Assembly (NCBI RefSeq): GCF_039530285.1
Contig: NZ_BAAAOK010000015.1
Span: 1 to 64,000, forward strand
DNA: 64,000 nucleotides
Source: Actinomadura_C alba
GTDB lineage: Bacteria; Actinomycetota; Actinomycetes; Streptosporangiales; Streptosporangiaceae
Direction: 5' to 3'
Part shown: one piece after another, positions 38,186-46,511 of the stretch
Layout of the letters: each line of letters opens with the position of its first letter
How positions within the stretch are numbered: position 1 is the first letter of the stretch
Made by a program: the position numbers and the translations under genes
Notes under the pieces: generated by a model
Told to the model about the DNA's origin: nothing
The model's input: the letters and a program-made list of their open reading frames with translations, nothing else
Databases searched by the model: none

Positions 38186-39100
38186 GTGACGTCACCAACC
38201 ACCGCGAAGTTCCGGTCCGGGTTCGCCTGCTTCGTCGGCCGCCCCAACGTGGGCAAGTCAACGCTGATGAACGCGCTCGTCGGCACGAAGGTGGCGATCA
38301 CGAGCAGCCGCCCGCAGACCACCCGGCGCGCCATCCGCGGCATCGTGCACCGGCCCGACGCCCAGTTGATCATCGTGGACACTCCGGGGCTGCACAAGCC
38401 GCGGACACTGCTGGGGGAGCGCCTGGACAGCCTCGTGCGCTCCACGCTGACCGAGGTCGACGCCATCGGCTTCTGCATGCCCGCCGACCAGGCGCTCGGT
38501 CCAGGGGACAGGTTCATCGCCCGTTCGCTCGCCCAGGTGAGCAAGACGCCCGTCGTCGCGATCGTCACCAAGGCCGACCTGGTGTCGAAGAAGGACCTGG
38601 CGGACCGGCTGCTCGAGGTGGGCGAGCTCGGTGAGTGGGCCGACATCGTGCCGGTCTCCGCGCGCGACGGTTACCAACTCGACGTGGTCGGCGACCTGCT
38701 CGTCGGCCACCTGCCGGAGGGCATGCCGCTCTATCCGGACGGGGACCTGACCGACGAGCCCGAGCAACTGCTCGCCGCCGAGCTCATCCGGGAGGCGGCG
38801 CTCGAGGGGGTACGGGACGAGCTGCCGCACTCGATCGCGGTCGTCGTCGACGAGATGGAGCCACGTGAGGGACGGGACGATCTCGTCGACGTCTACGCGC
38901 ACCTGTTCGTGGAGCGGCCGAGCCAGAAGGCGATCGTCATCGGCACGAAGGGCGCCCGGCTGAGAGAGGTCGGCACCAACGCCCGCAAGCAGATCGAGGC
39001 GCTGCTCGGCACGAAGGTCTTCCTCGACCTGCGGGTCAAGGTCGCCAAGGACTGGCAGCGCGATCCCAAACAGCTGCGCAGGCTCGGCTTCTACGACTGA
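38186..39100 (+). CDS. era: Ribosome-assembly GTPase Era
   Basis: The 304-residue protein has an Era G domain (GRPNVGKSTLMNALVG, DTPGLHKPR, TKAD) and a KH domain with the Era signature IVIGTKGARLREVGTNARKQIE. Era binds the 3' end of 16S rRNA during 30S assembly. GTG 38186 is used. The downstream hairpin ends the phoH-to-era group. Confidence 0.95.
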   Translation: MTSPTTAKFRSGFACFVGRPNVGKSTLMNALVGTKVAITSSRPQTTRRAIRGIVHRPDAQLIIVDTPGLHKPRTLLGERLDSLVRSTLTEVDAIGFCMPADQALGPGDRFIARSLAQVSKTPVVAIVTKADLVSKKDLADRLLEVGELGEWADIVPVSARDGYQLDVVGDLLVGHLPEGMPLYPDGDLTDEPEQLLAAELIREAALEGVRDELPHSIAVVVDEMEPREGRDDLVDVYAHLFVERPSQKAIVIGTKGARLREVGTNARKQIEALLGTKVFLDLRVKVAKDWQRDPKQLRRLGFYD

Positions 39101-39104
39101 TCGA

Positions 39105-39172
39105 CCCGGCCGTGATCATGCAGTGGTTCGCGAGTGCCGGCGTGGAACGCCCTGCATGACCACGCGGCCGGG
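39105..39172. terminator. Hairpin between era and a convergent gene
   Basis: CCCGGCCGTG-A-TCATGCAG on the left pairs with CTGCATGACCACGCGGCCGGG on the right, with small internal mismatches. It starts 5 nt after the era stop and serves both convergent genes. Confidence 0.6.
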
Positions 39173-39175
39173 CGG

Positions 39176-40048
39176 TCAGTAGGAGGAACCGGTGGACTTC
39201 TTTCCGGTGAGCAGGCCGATCACGCTGAGGCCGATCACCGCGATCGACAGCAGCAACGCGAGGTACCAGCCGAAGCCGAGTGAGACGTCCGCGCTGATGC
39301 CGCTGCCGAGACTGCCGGTGCTGCCGAGGATCTTGTCCTTGGTGCTCTGCAGGCGCAGCAGGAAGATCATGATGAGGAGCAGTGCGAGGCCGGCCGGTGC
39401 CGCCGCCATCGTGGCGAGCTTCGCGTTCTTGCTGACGATGGCCCCCACGAGCACGCCGACCGCGGCGAGAGCGGCCAGGGCCACCAGCTTGCCGCTCCAG
39501 TCCTCGAAACCGGCCCCGCTGTCGCTCTGGTTGATGCTGCGGCCGAGGAAGTTGCCGCTCACCGTGGCCTTCGCCCAGGGGAGGAAGGTCGAGATGAGCA
39601 GGAGCGCCGCCGCGGCGATGGCGGCGAAGGTGAGCGGGTTCGGCGCGCCGGTGGAAGTGCTCGTGCCGTAGCCGGATTGTGATGGGTATCCCTGGCCCGG
39701 GTACTGCTGCTGGGCGGGGTAACCCTGCTGCTGGGCCGGGTAACCCGGCTGCTGCGGCTGCTGCGGGTAACCAGGCTGCTGGCCCGGATAGCCCTGCTGC
39801 TGCCCTGGATAGCCCTGCTGCTGGCCGGGGTAGCCTTGCTGCTGCGGCGGGTAACCGGGCTGCTGGCCCGGATAGCCCTGCTGCTGCCCTGGATAGCCCT
39901 GCTGCTGGCCGGGGTGACCTTGCTGTTGCTGGCCCGGGTAGGGCGGCTGTTGTCCGGGATGTCCGGACTGCTGGCCGGGGTAGCCTTGCTGCTGGGGCTG
40001 GCCGCCCCCGCCGTAGCCCCCTTGACCGTAGTCGTCTGGCTGGCTCAT
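39176..40048 (-). CDS. Membrane protein with a long Gly-Tyr-Pro-Gly-Gln-Gln repeat region
   Basis: The 290-residue protein has about 130 residues of GYPGQQ/GYPQQ-type repeats. Four predicted helices follow (AAIAAAALLLISTFLPWA, LVALAALAAVGVLVGAIV, AAPAGLALLLIMIFLL, WYLALLLSIAVIGLSVIGLL). I know no function. Repeat units differ from those of the DUF4870 protein at 27286, but the design is the same: a disordered Gln/Tyr-rich cytoplasmic tail on a small membrane domain. Confidence 0.8.
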   Translation of the reverse strand: MSQPDDYGQGGYGGGGQPQQQGYPGQQSGHPGQQPPYPGQQQQGHPGQQQGYPGQQQGYPGQQPGYPPQQQGYPGQQQGYPGQQQGYPGQQPGYPQQPQQPGYPAQQQGYPAQQQYPGQGYPSQSGYGTSTSTGAPNPLTFAAIAAAALLLISTFLPWAKATVSGNFLGRSINQSDSGAGFEDWSGKLVALAALAAVGVLVGAIVSKNAKLATMAAAPAGLALLLIMIFLLRLQSTKDKILGSTGSLGSGISADVSLGFGWYLALLLSIAVIGLSVIGLLTGKKSTGSSY

Positions 40049-40177
40049 GGGTGCAAGCGTAGAAGGTCGTGCGGGTTTGTGCCTACCGCTCTGGATCCGG
40101 GGTTGTGCGCGGGCCGTCCCGATGGGGCTTCCGTGTCGGTACGTTGGGCGTGGGGTCCGTCATGTGAGGAGAGCCCG

Positions 40178-40792
40178 GTGTTGCTGATTTTCGGGTTGTC
40201 GGTGTTCTTCCGTACGGTCGGTGAGGGGACGTTCCACTGCCCGAACTGCGGCGGCGACCGCAGGTACCGGCGGCGTTCCGCCCGGCGCTGGTTCACGTTC
40301 TTCTTCCTTCCGGTCATCCCGCTCCGGCGGCTCGGAGAGGTCGTCGAATGCGGTGCCTGCCGCACCAGGTTCGGCGTCTCCGTTCTCAGGCTGCCGACGG
40401 TCCGCCAGATGACGGAGGCACTGCCGGCGGGAATGCGCGCCGCCGTGGCGTCGGTGCTCATCGCCGGCGGCTCCGCCGACGACGCGTCGCGCCGCCGCGC
40501 GGTCGAGGCGGTGCGCGGCTACGGCGACGAGGAGTACGGCGACGAGGCGCTGGAACTCGCGCTGTTGTCGTCCGGCGCCCGTCTCGAGGACGAGATGGCC
40601 CGGGCCGGGGCGCAACTGACGGTCGAGGCCAAGGAGTGGTTCCTCGCCCAGGTCGTACGGGTCGCCTTGGCCGACGGGCCGCTCAGCGACGACGAGCGGC
40701 AGGCGCTGCACCGCGTCGCCGACCGGCTGGGCATGACGTCGGCGCACGCCTTCGGTGTGATCGTGATGACCGAGGAGGCGGCCAGCCCATGA
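40178..40792 (+). CDS. TerB-like protein with an N-terminal zinc ribbon
   Basis: The 204-residue protein starts LLIFGLSVFFRTVGEG and carries a four-Cys zinc ribbon (CPNCGG near residue 21, then VECGACRTRFG), a basic stretch between them, and a C-terminal TerB-like helical domain (FLAQVVRVALADGPLSDDERQALHRVADRLGM). GTG 40178 follows GAGGAGAG. Function unknown. Confidence 0.75.
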   Translation: MLLIFGLSVFFRTVGEGTFHCPNCGGDRRYRRRSARRWFTFFFLPVIPLRRLGEVVECGACRTRFGVSVLRLPTVRQMTEALPAGMRAAVASVLIAGGSADDASRRRAVEAVRGYGDEEYGDEALELALLSSGARLEDEMARAGAQLTVEAKEWFLAQVVRVALADGPLSDDERQALHRVADRLGMTSAHAFGVIVMTEEAASP

Positions 40793-40977
40793 GAAGAACC
40801 GCGCTGGTACGGCGCCCGGGCCCCGGCTCGCCGAGGGCATGGTGACCTATATCGGATCATCGCGCTGCGGCGTGCGGCGTGCGGCGTGTGGCGGTGTGCG
40901 GGGGCCGGTGGGCGGCCGGGCCGCCGGCCGCGGCCTCGATTGCGACGTGGCGCCACGGGTCTGTTACCTTATGAGAC

Positions 40978-41025
40978 GTGCTCTTTGAGCTGCTCCTCCT
41001 TAGCGGCCGCGACGGGGACCTGTAA
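40978..41025 (+). CDS. Leucine-rich leader peptide of leuA
   Basis: A 15-codon frame, GTG to TAA, encodes VLFELLLLSGRDGDL, with four consecutive Leu codons and six in total. It ends about 78 nt before leuA and is followed by a terminator-like hairpin. This is the arrangement of ribosome-mediated attenuation, in which leucine starvation stalls the ribosome on the Leu codons. No strong ribosome site is visible ahead of the GTG. Confidence 0.75.
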   Translation: MLFELLLLSGRDGDL

Positions 41026-41045
41026 ACGGTCGGCCCCCTCGTCGC
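41009..41045 (+). promoter_or_regulatory. Attenuator hairpin in the leuA leader
   Basis: GCGACGGGG (41009-41017) pairs with CCCC-T-CGTCGC (41035-41045), with one bulged T. The left arm overlaps the end of the leader peptide frame, so ribosome position would affect folding. It is followed by GGGGCTTTGACG rather than a U-run. Confidence 0.6.
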
Positions 41046-41103
41046 GGGGCTTTGACGTGATCGTCGGCCGCAGGACCTGAGCGCAAACGGAGTCGAGTAC
41101 CCA

Positions 41104-42816
41104 ATGTTCCACCAGCGATCCAGTGGCATGCCCTTCCGGCGTTACCAGCCCTTCCGACCGGTCGATCTGCCCGACCGCACCTGGCCCGCCAAGACCATCA
41201 CCAAGGCACCGCGCTGGCTGTCCACCGACCTGCGTGACGGCAACCAGGCACTGATCGACCCCATGAGCCCGGCGCGCAAGCTGGCGATGTTCGAGCTGCT
41301 CGTCGGCATGGGCTACAAGGAGATAGAGGTCGGGTTCCCGGCCGCCAGCCAGACCGACTTCGACTTCGTCCGCAAGCTGATCGAAGAGGACCGCATCCCC
41401 GCCGACGTGCGCATCTCGGTGCTGACGCAGTCCCGCGAAGAGCTCATCGAGCGCACCGTCCAGTCGCTGGCCGGAGCCGCGCAGGCCACCGTGCACCTCT
41501 ACAACGCGACCGCGCCGCTGTTCCGGCGCGTGGTATTCGGCATCGATCGCGAGGAGTGCAAGCAGCTCGCGGTCACCGGCACCCAGCACGTCATGAAGTT
41601 CGCCGAGCGCTACCTGGGCGACTGCGACTTCGGTTACGAATACTCGCCCGAGATCTTCATCGACACCGAGCTGGACTTCGCCCTCGAGGTCTGCGAGGCG
41701 GTCATGGACGTGTGGGAGCCCGGGCCGGGCCGCGAGATCATCCTCAACCTGCCGTCCACGATCGAGCGGTCGACCCCGAACGTCTACGCCGACCAGATCG
41801 AGTGGATGAGCCGCAACCTGTCCCGCCGTGAGCATGTCTGCCTGTCGGTGCACCCGCACAACGACCGGGGGACGGCCGTCGCGTCCGCGGAGCTGGCCGT
41901 CATGGCGGGCGCCGACCGCGTCGAGGGCTGCCTGTTCGGGAACGGAGAGCGCACCGGCAACGTCTGCCTGGTCACGCTAGGCATGAACCTGTTCTCCCAG
42001 GGAGTCGACCCGCAGATCGACTTCTCCGACATCGACGAGATCCGCCGTACTGTCGAGTACAGCAACCAGATCCCGGTGCACGAGCGGCACCCCTACGCCG
42101 GTGACCTGGTCTACACGTCCTTCTCCGGGTCGCACCAGGACGCGATCAAGAAGGGCTTCGCGGCACTGGAGAGCGACGCGGCGGCCGCGGGCGTGCCGGT
42201 GGAGGAGTTCCGCTGGGCGCTGCCCTACCTGCCGATCGACCCGAAGGACGTGGGCCGCTCCTATGAGGCGGTCATCCGGGTCAACAGCCAGAGCGGCAAG
42301 GGCGGCGTGTCGTACATCATGCAGTCCGAGCACTCGATGGACCTGCCGCGCCGGCTGCAGATCGAGTTCTCCCGCGTCGTCCAGGAGCACACCGACAGCG
42401 AGGGCGGTGAGGTCACCGCCGAGCGGATGTGGGAGATCTTCGAGGCGGAATACCTCGCCGTGGGGCCCCGCATCGGCCTGCTCGCGCACCGTACGTCCTC
42501 GCGAGTCGACGAAAAGGACCTGCTGAACTGCGACGTGCGGCTCGACGGTGAGATCCGCGAGATCGAAGGGATCGGCAACGGCCCCATCTCGGCCTTCGTG
42601 GACGCGCTCACCCCGATCGGCGTCAACGTACGAGTGCTGGACTACCACGAGCACGCGCTGAGCGCCGGTGGCGACGCCAAGGCAGCGGCCTATGTCGAGA
42701 GCCAGATCGGCGACACCGTCTACTGGGGGGTCGGCGTCGACGCCAACATCGTCACCGCGTCCCTCAAGGCCGTGCTGTCCACGGTCAACCGCGCCGCCCG
42801 AGCCGGCCAGGCCTGA
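41104..42816 (+). CDS. leuA: 2-isopropylmalate synthase
   Basis: The 570-residue enzyme condenses acetyl-CoA with 2-oxoisovalerate, the first committed step of leucine synthesis. It has STDLRDGNQAL at the catalytic N-terminus, the HPHNDRGTAVA metal-binding motif, CLFGNGERTGN, and a C-terminal regulatory LeuA dimer domain (ALTPIGVNVRVLDYHEHAL). It is the longer, LeuA-type-2 form usual in actinomycetes. The leader peptide and attenuator upstream suggest control by leucine supply. Confidence 0.95.
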   Translation: MFHQRSSGMPFRRYQPFRPVDLPDRTWPAKTITKAPRWLSTDLRDGNQALIDPMSPARKLAMFELLVGMGYKEIEVGFPAASQTDFDFVRKLIEEDRIPADVRISVLTQSREELIERTVQSLAGAAQATVHLYNATAPLFRRVVFGIDREECKQLAVTGTQHVMKFAERYLGDCDFGYEYSPEIFIDTELDFALEVCEAVMDVWEPGPGREIILNLPSTIERSTPNVYADQIEWMSRNLSRREHVCLSVHPHNDRGTAVASAELAVMAGADRVEGCLFGNGERTGNVCLVTLGMNLFSQGVDPQIDFSDIDEIRRTVEYSNQIPVHERHPYAGDLVYTSFSGSHQDAIKKGFAALESDAAAAGVPVEEFRWALPYLPIDPKDVGRSYEAVIRVNSQSGKGGVSYIMQSEHSMDLPRRLQIEFSRVVQEHTDSEGGEVTAERMWEIFEAEYLAVGPRIGLLAHRTSSRVDEKDLLNCDVRLDGEIREIEGIGNGPISAFVDALTPIGVNVRVLDYHEHALSAGGDAKAAAYVESQIGDTVYWGVGVDANIVTASLKAVLSTVNRAARAGQA

Positions 42817-42862
42817 CCCGATCGCCCTCCCGGCGACGGAACCCGATCGGCGCCGGGAGCAC

Positions 42863-42899
42863 TCGACGCCCCGGACCTCGATCAGGCCCGGGGCGTCGA
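42863..42899. terminator. Hairpin downstream of leuA
   Basis: TCGACGCCCCGG (42863-42874) and CCGGGGCGTCGA (42888-42899) form a perfect 12-bp stem with a 13-nt loop. It lies between convergent leuA and the protease/inhibitor pair. Confidence 0.75.
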
Positions 42900-42952
42900 T
42901 GTACCGGCGCCCGAGCGGAGCGTGGCCGGCGGGCCGCGGACAGGCGGAGCGG

Positions 42953-43204
42953 TCAGGCAGCGGACAGGACGCGGTCGACGAGCTGGCGCAGAGGCCCGCT
43001 GAGCTGGGCCTCGTCGACCACCGCCGTGCGCCCGCCGACGTCGATCTCGTACATGAACCGGTCCGCGCCGGGAGCGGGCGGTCGCAAGGCGCCGAGGTCG
43101 ACCCGGTCGACGAGTTCCCCCAGCACCGGGTCCGTCGCGGTATCGGCCTCGCCGCGTCGTTCGATGCCGGCGAAGCCGCCACTGCGGACCACGGTCACCT
43201 TCAC
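42953..43204 (-). CDS. Emfourin-type inhibitor of the adjacent M4 protease
   Basis: The 83-residue protein (KVTVVRSGGFAGIERRGEAD start, FMYEIDVGG and AVVDEAQLSGPLRQLVDRV later) matches, by recollection, the emfourin family. These are small cytoplasmic proteins encoded with protealysin-like metallopeptidases that inhibit them. Its GTG overlaps the stop of the protease gene (GTGA), so the two are made together. The conserved FxGI-like segment near the N-terminus is present. Confidence 0.8.
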   Translation of the reverse strand: MKVTVVRSGGFAGIERRGEADTATDPVLGELVDRVDLGALRPPAPGADRFMYEIDVGGRTAVVDEAQLSGPLRQLVDRVLSAA

Positions 43205-44232
43205 GTGCTGACGCCTACCCCGTTCCACGCGGTTCTCACCGCGCCGGTCTCGGCGGCGGTCGCTCCGTAGAGGCGCGAAGCCGTCTCGACCGTGGCCGCC
43301 GCGAATGCCGCGAAATCGATGGTCTCGGACAACCCGCCGCCGGTGAGCGTGTCGTACCAGATCTGTCCGGCCCGCTCCCACGCGCGCCCGCCGATCGCGG
43401 TCGCGGCCAGGTGGAAGGCACGGTTGGGGATGCCCGAGTTGATGTGCACGCCGCCGTTGTCGCGGTAGGTCTCCACGTAGTCGTTCATGTGGCCCGGTTG
43501 GGGGTCCTTGCCGAGGTTCGGGTCGTCGTAGGCGGTGCCGGGCTCCTTCATCGAGCGCAGGGCGACGCCGTTGACGCCGGGTGCGAGCAGCCCGGCCCCG
43601 ATGAGCCAGTCGGCCTGATCGGCGGTGTGCCCGAGGTGGTACTGCTTGATCAGCGCGCCGAACACGTCCGACATGGACTCGTTGAGCGCGCCCGACTGGC
43701 CGTAGTAGTCGAGGTTCGCCGTGTGCTGGGTCAGCCCGTGCGTGAGTTCGTGCCCGGTGACGTCGAGCGGGCCGGTGAAGGCGGTGAACAGCGTGCCGTC
43801 GCCGTCGCCGTACACCATCTGCGCGCCGTTCCAGAAGGCGTTGTCGTAGTCGCGGCCGTAGTGCACGGTGGAGATCATCGGTAAGCCGGCGCCGTCGATG
43901 GAGTTGCGCCGGTAGGCGGCCTCGAAGAAGTCGAAGGCAACCCCCAGCCAGTCGTAGGCCTGGTCGGCCATGGTGTCACCCGTCTCGGCGCCGCCCTCCT
44001 TGCGCACGGTGTCGCCGGGCAGCTGCTCGAGGTTGTGCGCGTCCTTGACCGTGCGGTCGGGGACGAAGTCCTCGAGGGGACCGGCCGGCTCGGCCGGTGT
44101 GATGCGACGTTCGGTGCGCTGTGCGGTGCTCAGCACGGCGGTGCGGCGCGCGATGTCCCGGAGCGCCGGGTCGTCGGTGCGCGCCGCCACCTCGTCGAGG
44201 ATGTGCGGAGGCACGATCGTGCAGATAGTCAT
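43201..44232 (-). CDS. Protealysin-like M4 metallopeptidase
   Basis: The 343-residue thermolysin-family protease has zinc motif HELTHG near residue 160, the downstream GALNESMSDVFG (third ligand Glu) and catalytic His region NGGVHINSGIPN. There is no signal peptide. The short N-terminal propeptide carries CTIVPPHILDEVA, the PPL-type element of protealysins. ATG 44232 starts right at that element. Co-expression with an overlapping inhibitor gene supports an intracellular or non-classically released protease. Confidence 0.9.
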   Translation of the reverse strand: MTICTIVPPHILDEVAARTDDPALRDIARRTAVLSTAQRTERRITPAEPAGPLEDFVPDRTVKDAHNLEQLPGDTVRKEGGAETGDTMADQAYDWLGVAFDFFEAAYRRNSIDGAGLPMISTVHYGRDYDNAFWNGAQMVYGDGDGTLFTAFTGPLDVTGHELTHGLTQHTANLDYYGQSGALNESMSDVFGALIKQYHLGHTADQADWLIGAGLLAPGVNGVALRSMKEPGTAYDDPNLGKDPQPGHMNDYVETYRDNGGVHINSGIPNRAFHLAATAIGGRAWERAGQIWYDTLTGGGLSETIDFAAFAAATVETASRLYGATAAETGAVRTAWNGVGVST

Positions 44233-44376
44233 GACTGCCACGCTGCCACCGGCCGTGCCGCCCGGCCACCGCCCATGACGTTCTCGCGGGTCCGAATGCG
44301 GTCATCCCCGGTAAGTGATCTGTCACCGGACCGCAGCCGGGTCAACCTATGTCGTGAAGTGCGAAACAATGGGCCT

Positions 44377-45168
44377 GTGACGCTCTACCGCGACGAGGGC
44401 ATCGTCCTCCGTACCCAGAAGCTGGGCGAGGCCGATCGCATCGTCACCGTCCTCACCCGGCGCACCGGCCGGGTGCGGGCGGCGGCCAAGGGGGTCCGCA
44501 AGACCAGATCGCGGTTCGGGGCGCGGCTGGAGCCGTTCACCCACGTCGACGTGCAGTTCTACGAGCGGCGCTCGCTCGACTTGATCACCCAGGCCGAGAC
44601 GCTCCGCCCGTACGGCGAGCAGCTCGTCGCCGACTATCCGCGTTACACGGCGGGGACGGCCATGCTCGAGACGGCCGAGAGGCTCACCACCGAGGAGAAG
44701 GAGCCGGCGCTCCGGCAGTTCCTGCTGCTCGTCGGCGGCCTGCGCACCCTGGTCGAGCGCGGTCACGATCCACGGCTCGTACTGGACGCCTACCTGCTGC
44801 GTTCGCTGTCGGTGGCGGGATGGGCGCCCGCGCTGGACGAGTGCGCGCGCTGCGGGGAACGGAGCACGTTGCGCTCCTTCGCCATCGCGGCCGGGGGCGG
44901 GGTCTGTGGCCGCTGCCGGATGCCGGGTTCGGCCACACCGGCCCCCCAGACGTTCGTCCTGATGGCGGCGCTGCTGCGCGGGGACTGGGAACACGCCGAC
45001 GGGAGTGAACCCCGGCACCGGGTGGAGTGCAGCGGTCTGGTCGCGGCCTACCTCCAGTGGCACCTGGAGCATCACATCAGATCGTTGAAGCACGTCGAGC
45101 GCGAAGCGCCGAAGCATCCGGGGTCGCCGGATGGCGGCGTCGCGTTCCTGGATCAGGAGCGAGTTTGA
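44377..45168 (+). CDS. recO: DNA repair protein RecO
   Basis: The 263-residue protein has the RecO OB-fold start (LYRDEGIVLRTQKLGEADRIVTVLT), and a zinc motif CARCGE with CGRC in the second half. RecO mediates RecA loading in the RecFOR pathway. GTG 44377 begins the family sequence. The stop overlaps the uppS TTG start. Confidence 0.93.
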   Translation: MTLYRDEGIVLRTQKLGEADRIVTVLTRRTGRVRAAAKGVRKTRSRFGARLEPFTHVDVQFYERRSLDLITQAETLRPYGEQLVADYPRYTAGTAMLETAERLTTEEKEPALRQFLLLVGGLRTLVERGHDPRLVLDAYLLRSLSVAGWAPALDECARCGERSTLRSFAIAAGGGVCGRCRMPGSATPAPQTFVLMAALLRGDWEHADGSEPRHRVECSGLVAAYLQWHLEHHIRSLKHVEREAPKHPGSPDGGVAFLDQERV

Positions 45169-45986
45169 GCCACCAGGTACGCCCCCCGGAACCACATGCG
45201 AGTGGTGCCCGGCCACCGGAGATCCCGAAGGATCTCGTGCCCCGGCATGTCGCCATCATCATGGACGGGAACGGCCGCTGGGCCAAGGATCGCGGGCTGC
45301 CGCGCATCGACGGCCACAAGATGGGCGAGCACTCGCTGTTCGACGTGCTCATGGGCGCCATCGAGCTCGGGATCAAGAACGTCTCGACGTTCGCCTTCTC
45401 CACCGAGAACTGGCGGCGTTCCCCGGACGAGGTGCGCTTTCTCATGGGCTTCAACCGCGAGGTCATCCGGCGCCGGCGCGACCAGCTGAACGAGATGGGC
45501 GTACGGGTCCGCTGGGCCGGTCGGCGGCCGAAGCTGTGGCGCAGTGTGATCAAGGAGCTCGAGGACGCCGAGCGGATGACCCGCGACAACGACGTGCTGA
45601 CGCTGCAGTTCTGCGTGAACTACGGGGGACGGGCCGAGATCGCGGACGCCGCGGCGGCGATCGCGCGCGACGTCGCGGCCGGAAAGCTGAACCCCGACAA
45701 GATCAGTGAAAAGGTCTTCGCGCGTTACCTGGACGAGCCGGACATCCCCGATGTGGATCTGTTCGTCCGGTCATCGGGGGAGCAGCGGGTGTCCAACTTC
45801 CTGCTCTGGCAGTCGGCCTACGCCGAAATGGTGTTCCTGGACACGCTATGGCCGGACTTCGACCGGCGGCACCTGTGGCACGCGTGCGAGATCTTCGCCG
45901 GCCGCGACCGCCGTTACGGCGGCGCGCTGCCCAACCCGGTCGAACCGCCGCCGTTCCCGGCACCGGCCGGACGCTCCGCCGGATAG
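45165..45986 (+). CDS. uppS: Isoprenyl transferase (UppS/cis-prenyltransferase)
   Basis: The 273-residue cis-prenyltransferase has HVAIIMDGNGRWAK (catalytic Asp), the FAFSTENWRR segment and FVRSSGEQRVSNFLLWQSAYAE. It makes the polyprenyl diphosphate carrier for cell-wall synthesis. TTG 45165 overlaps the recO stop (TTGA), so it is translationally coupled. The normal GE(Q/R)R(I/L)SNF motif is present as GEQRVSNF. Confidence 0.94.
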   Translation: MSHQVRPPEPHASGARPPEIPKDLVPRHVAIIMDGNGRWAKDRGLPRIDGHKMGEHSLFDVLMGAIELGIKNVSTFAFSTENWRRSPDEVRFLMGFNREVIRRRRDQLNEMGVRVRWAGRRPKLWRSVIKELEDAERMTRDNDVLTLQFCVNYGGRAEIADAAAAIARDVAAGKLNPDKISEKVFARYLDEPDIPDVDLFVRSSGEQRVSNFLLWQSAYAEMVFLDTLWPDFDRRHLWHACEIFAGRDRRYGGALPNPVEPPPFPAPAGRSAG

Positions 45987-46007
45987 CGCATCCGGGGCGT
46001 CCGAACC

Positions 46008-46106
46008 TGCCTCATCGACTGGACGGTCCCGGAGGACTTCTACGGCCGGCTGGGCCATCGGCCGTGGCGGCGCCACCTCATGTACCGCCACTCGATCGAG
46101 CGATGA
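46008..46106 (+). pseudogene. Possible remnant of an acetyltransferase C-terminus
   Basis: After the uppS stop the same frame stays open and encodes CLIDWTVPEDFYGRLGHRPW and then RRHLMYRHSIER before a TGA. FYGRLGHRPW followed by a Tyr/Met-rich strand resembles the end of GNAT acetyltransferases. There is no start or N-terminal domain, so it would be a leftover fragment. The call rests on one short motif. Confidence 0.3.
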
Positions 46107-46127
46107 TCCCCAAACGATCGCGAGGGG

Positions 46128-46511
46128 TCACGCGCTTCCGGCGCAGGCGGGGCAGGTGCCGAAGACCTCCACCGTGTGGGTGACCTCGGTGAAACCGTGC
46201 TCCTTGCCGATCGACTCGGCCCAGCGTTCGACCGTGGGGCCCTCGACCTCGACGGTGCGGCCGCAGGACCGGCACACGAGGTGGTGGTGGTGCTGCTCGG
46301 TTGCGCACGCGCGGTAGACGGCCTCACCGTCGTTGGTGCGCAGGACGTCGACCTCGCCGGAGTCGCTCAGGGCCTGCAGGGCCCGGTAGACGGTGGTAAG
46401 GCCGATCTTGGACCCGTCCGCGCGCAGGTCGGCGAAGATGTCCTGCGCGCTGCGGAACCCCTCGTTGGCGGCGAGTACCCGGCGTACGGCCTCGCGGCGT
46501 GTAGTCGTCAT
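46128..46511 (-). CDS. zur: Zinc uptake regulator Zur (Fur family)
   Basis: The 127-residue Fur-family protein has a winged helix (GFRSAQDIFADLRADG, GLTTVYRALQALSDSGEV), the HHHHLVCRSCGRTVEVEG metal site and a C-terminal CPAC pair. Being the last gene of the znu operon (its ATG overlaps the znuB stop) and having a Zur-type box ahead of znuA, it is best called Zur rather than Fur. It would repress the operon when zinc is ample. Confidence 0.9.
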   Translation of the reverse strand: MTTTRREAVRRVLAANEGFRSAQDIFADLRADGSKIGLTTVYRALQALSDSGEVDVLRTNDGEAVYRACATEQHHHHLVCRSCGRTVEVEGPTVERWAESIGKEHGFTEVTHTVEVFGTCPACAGSA

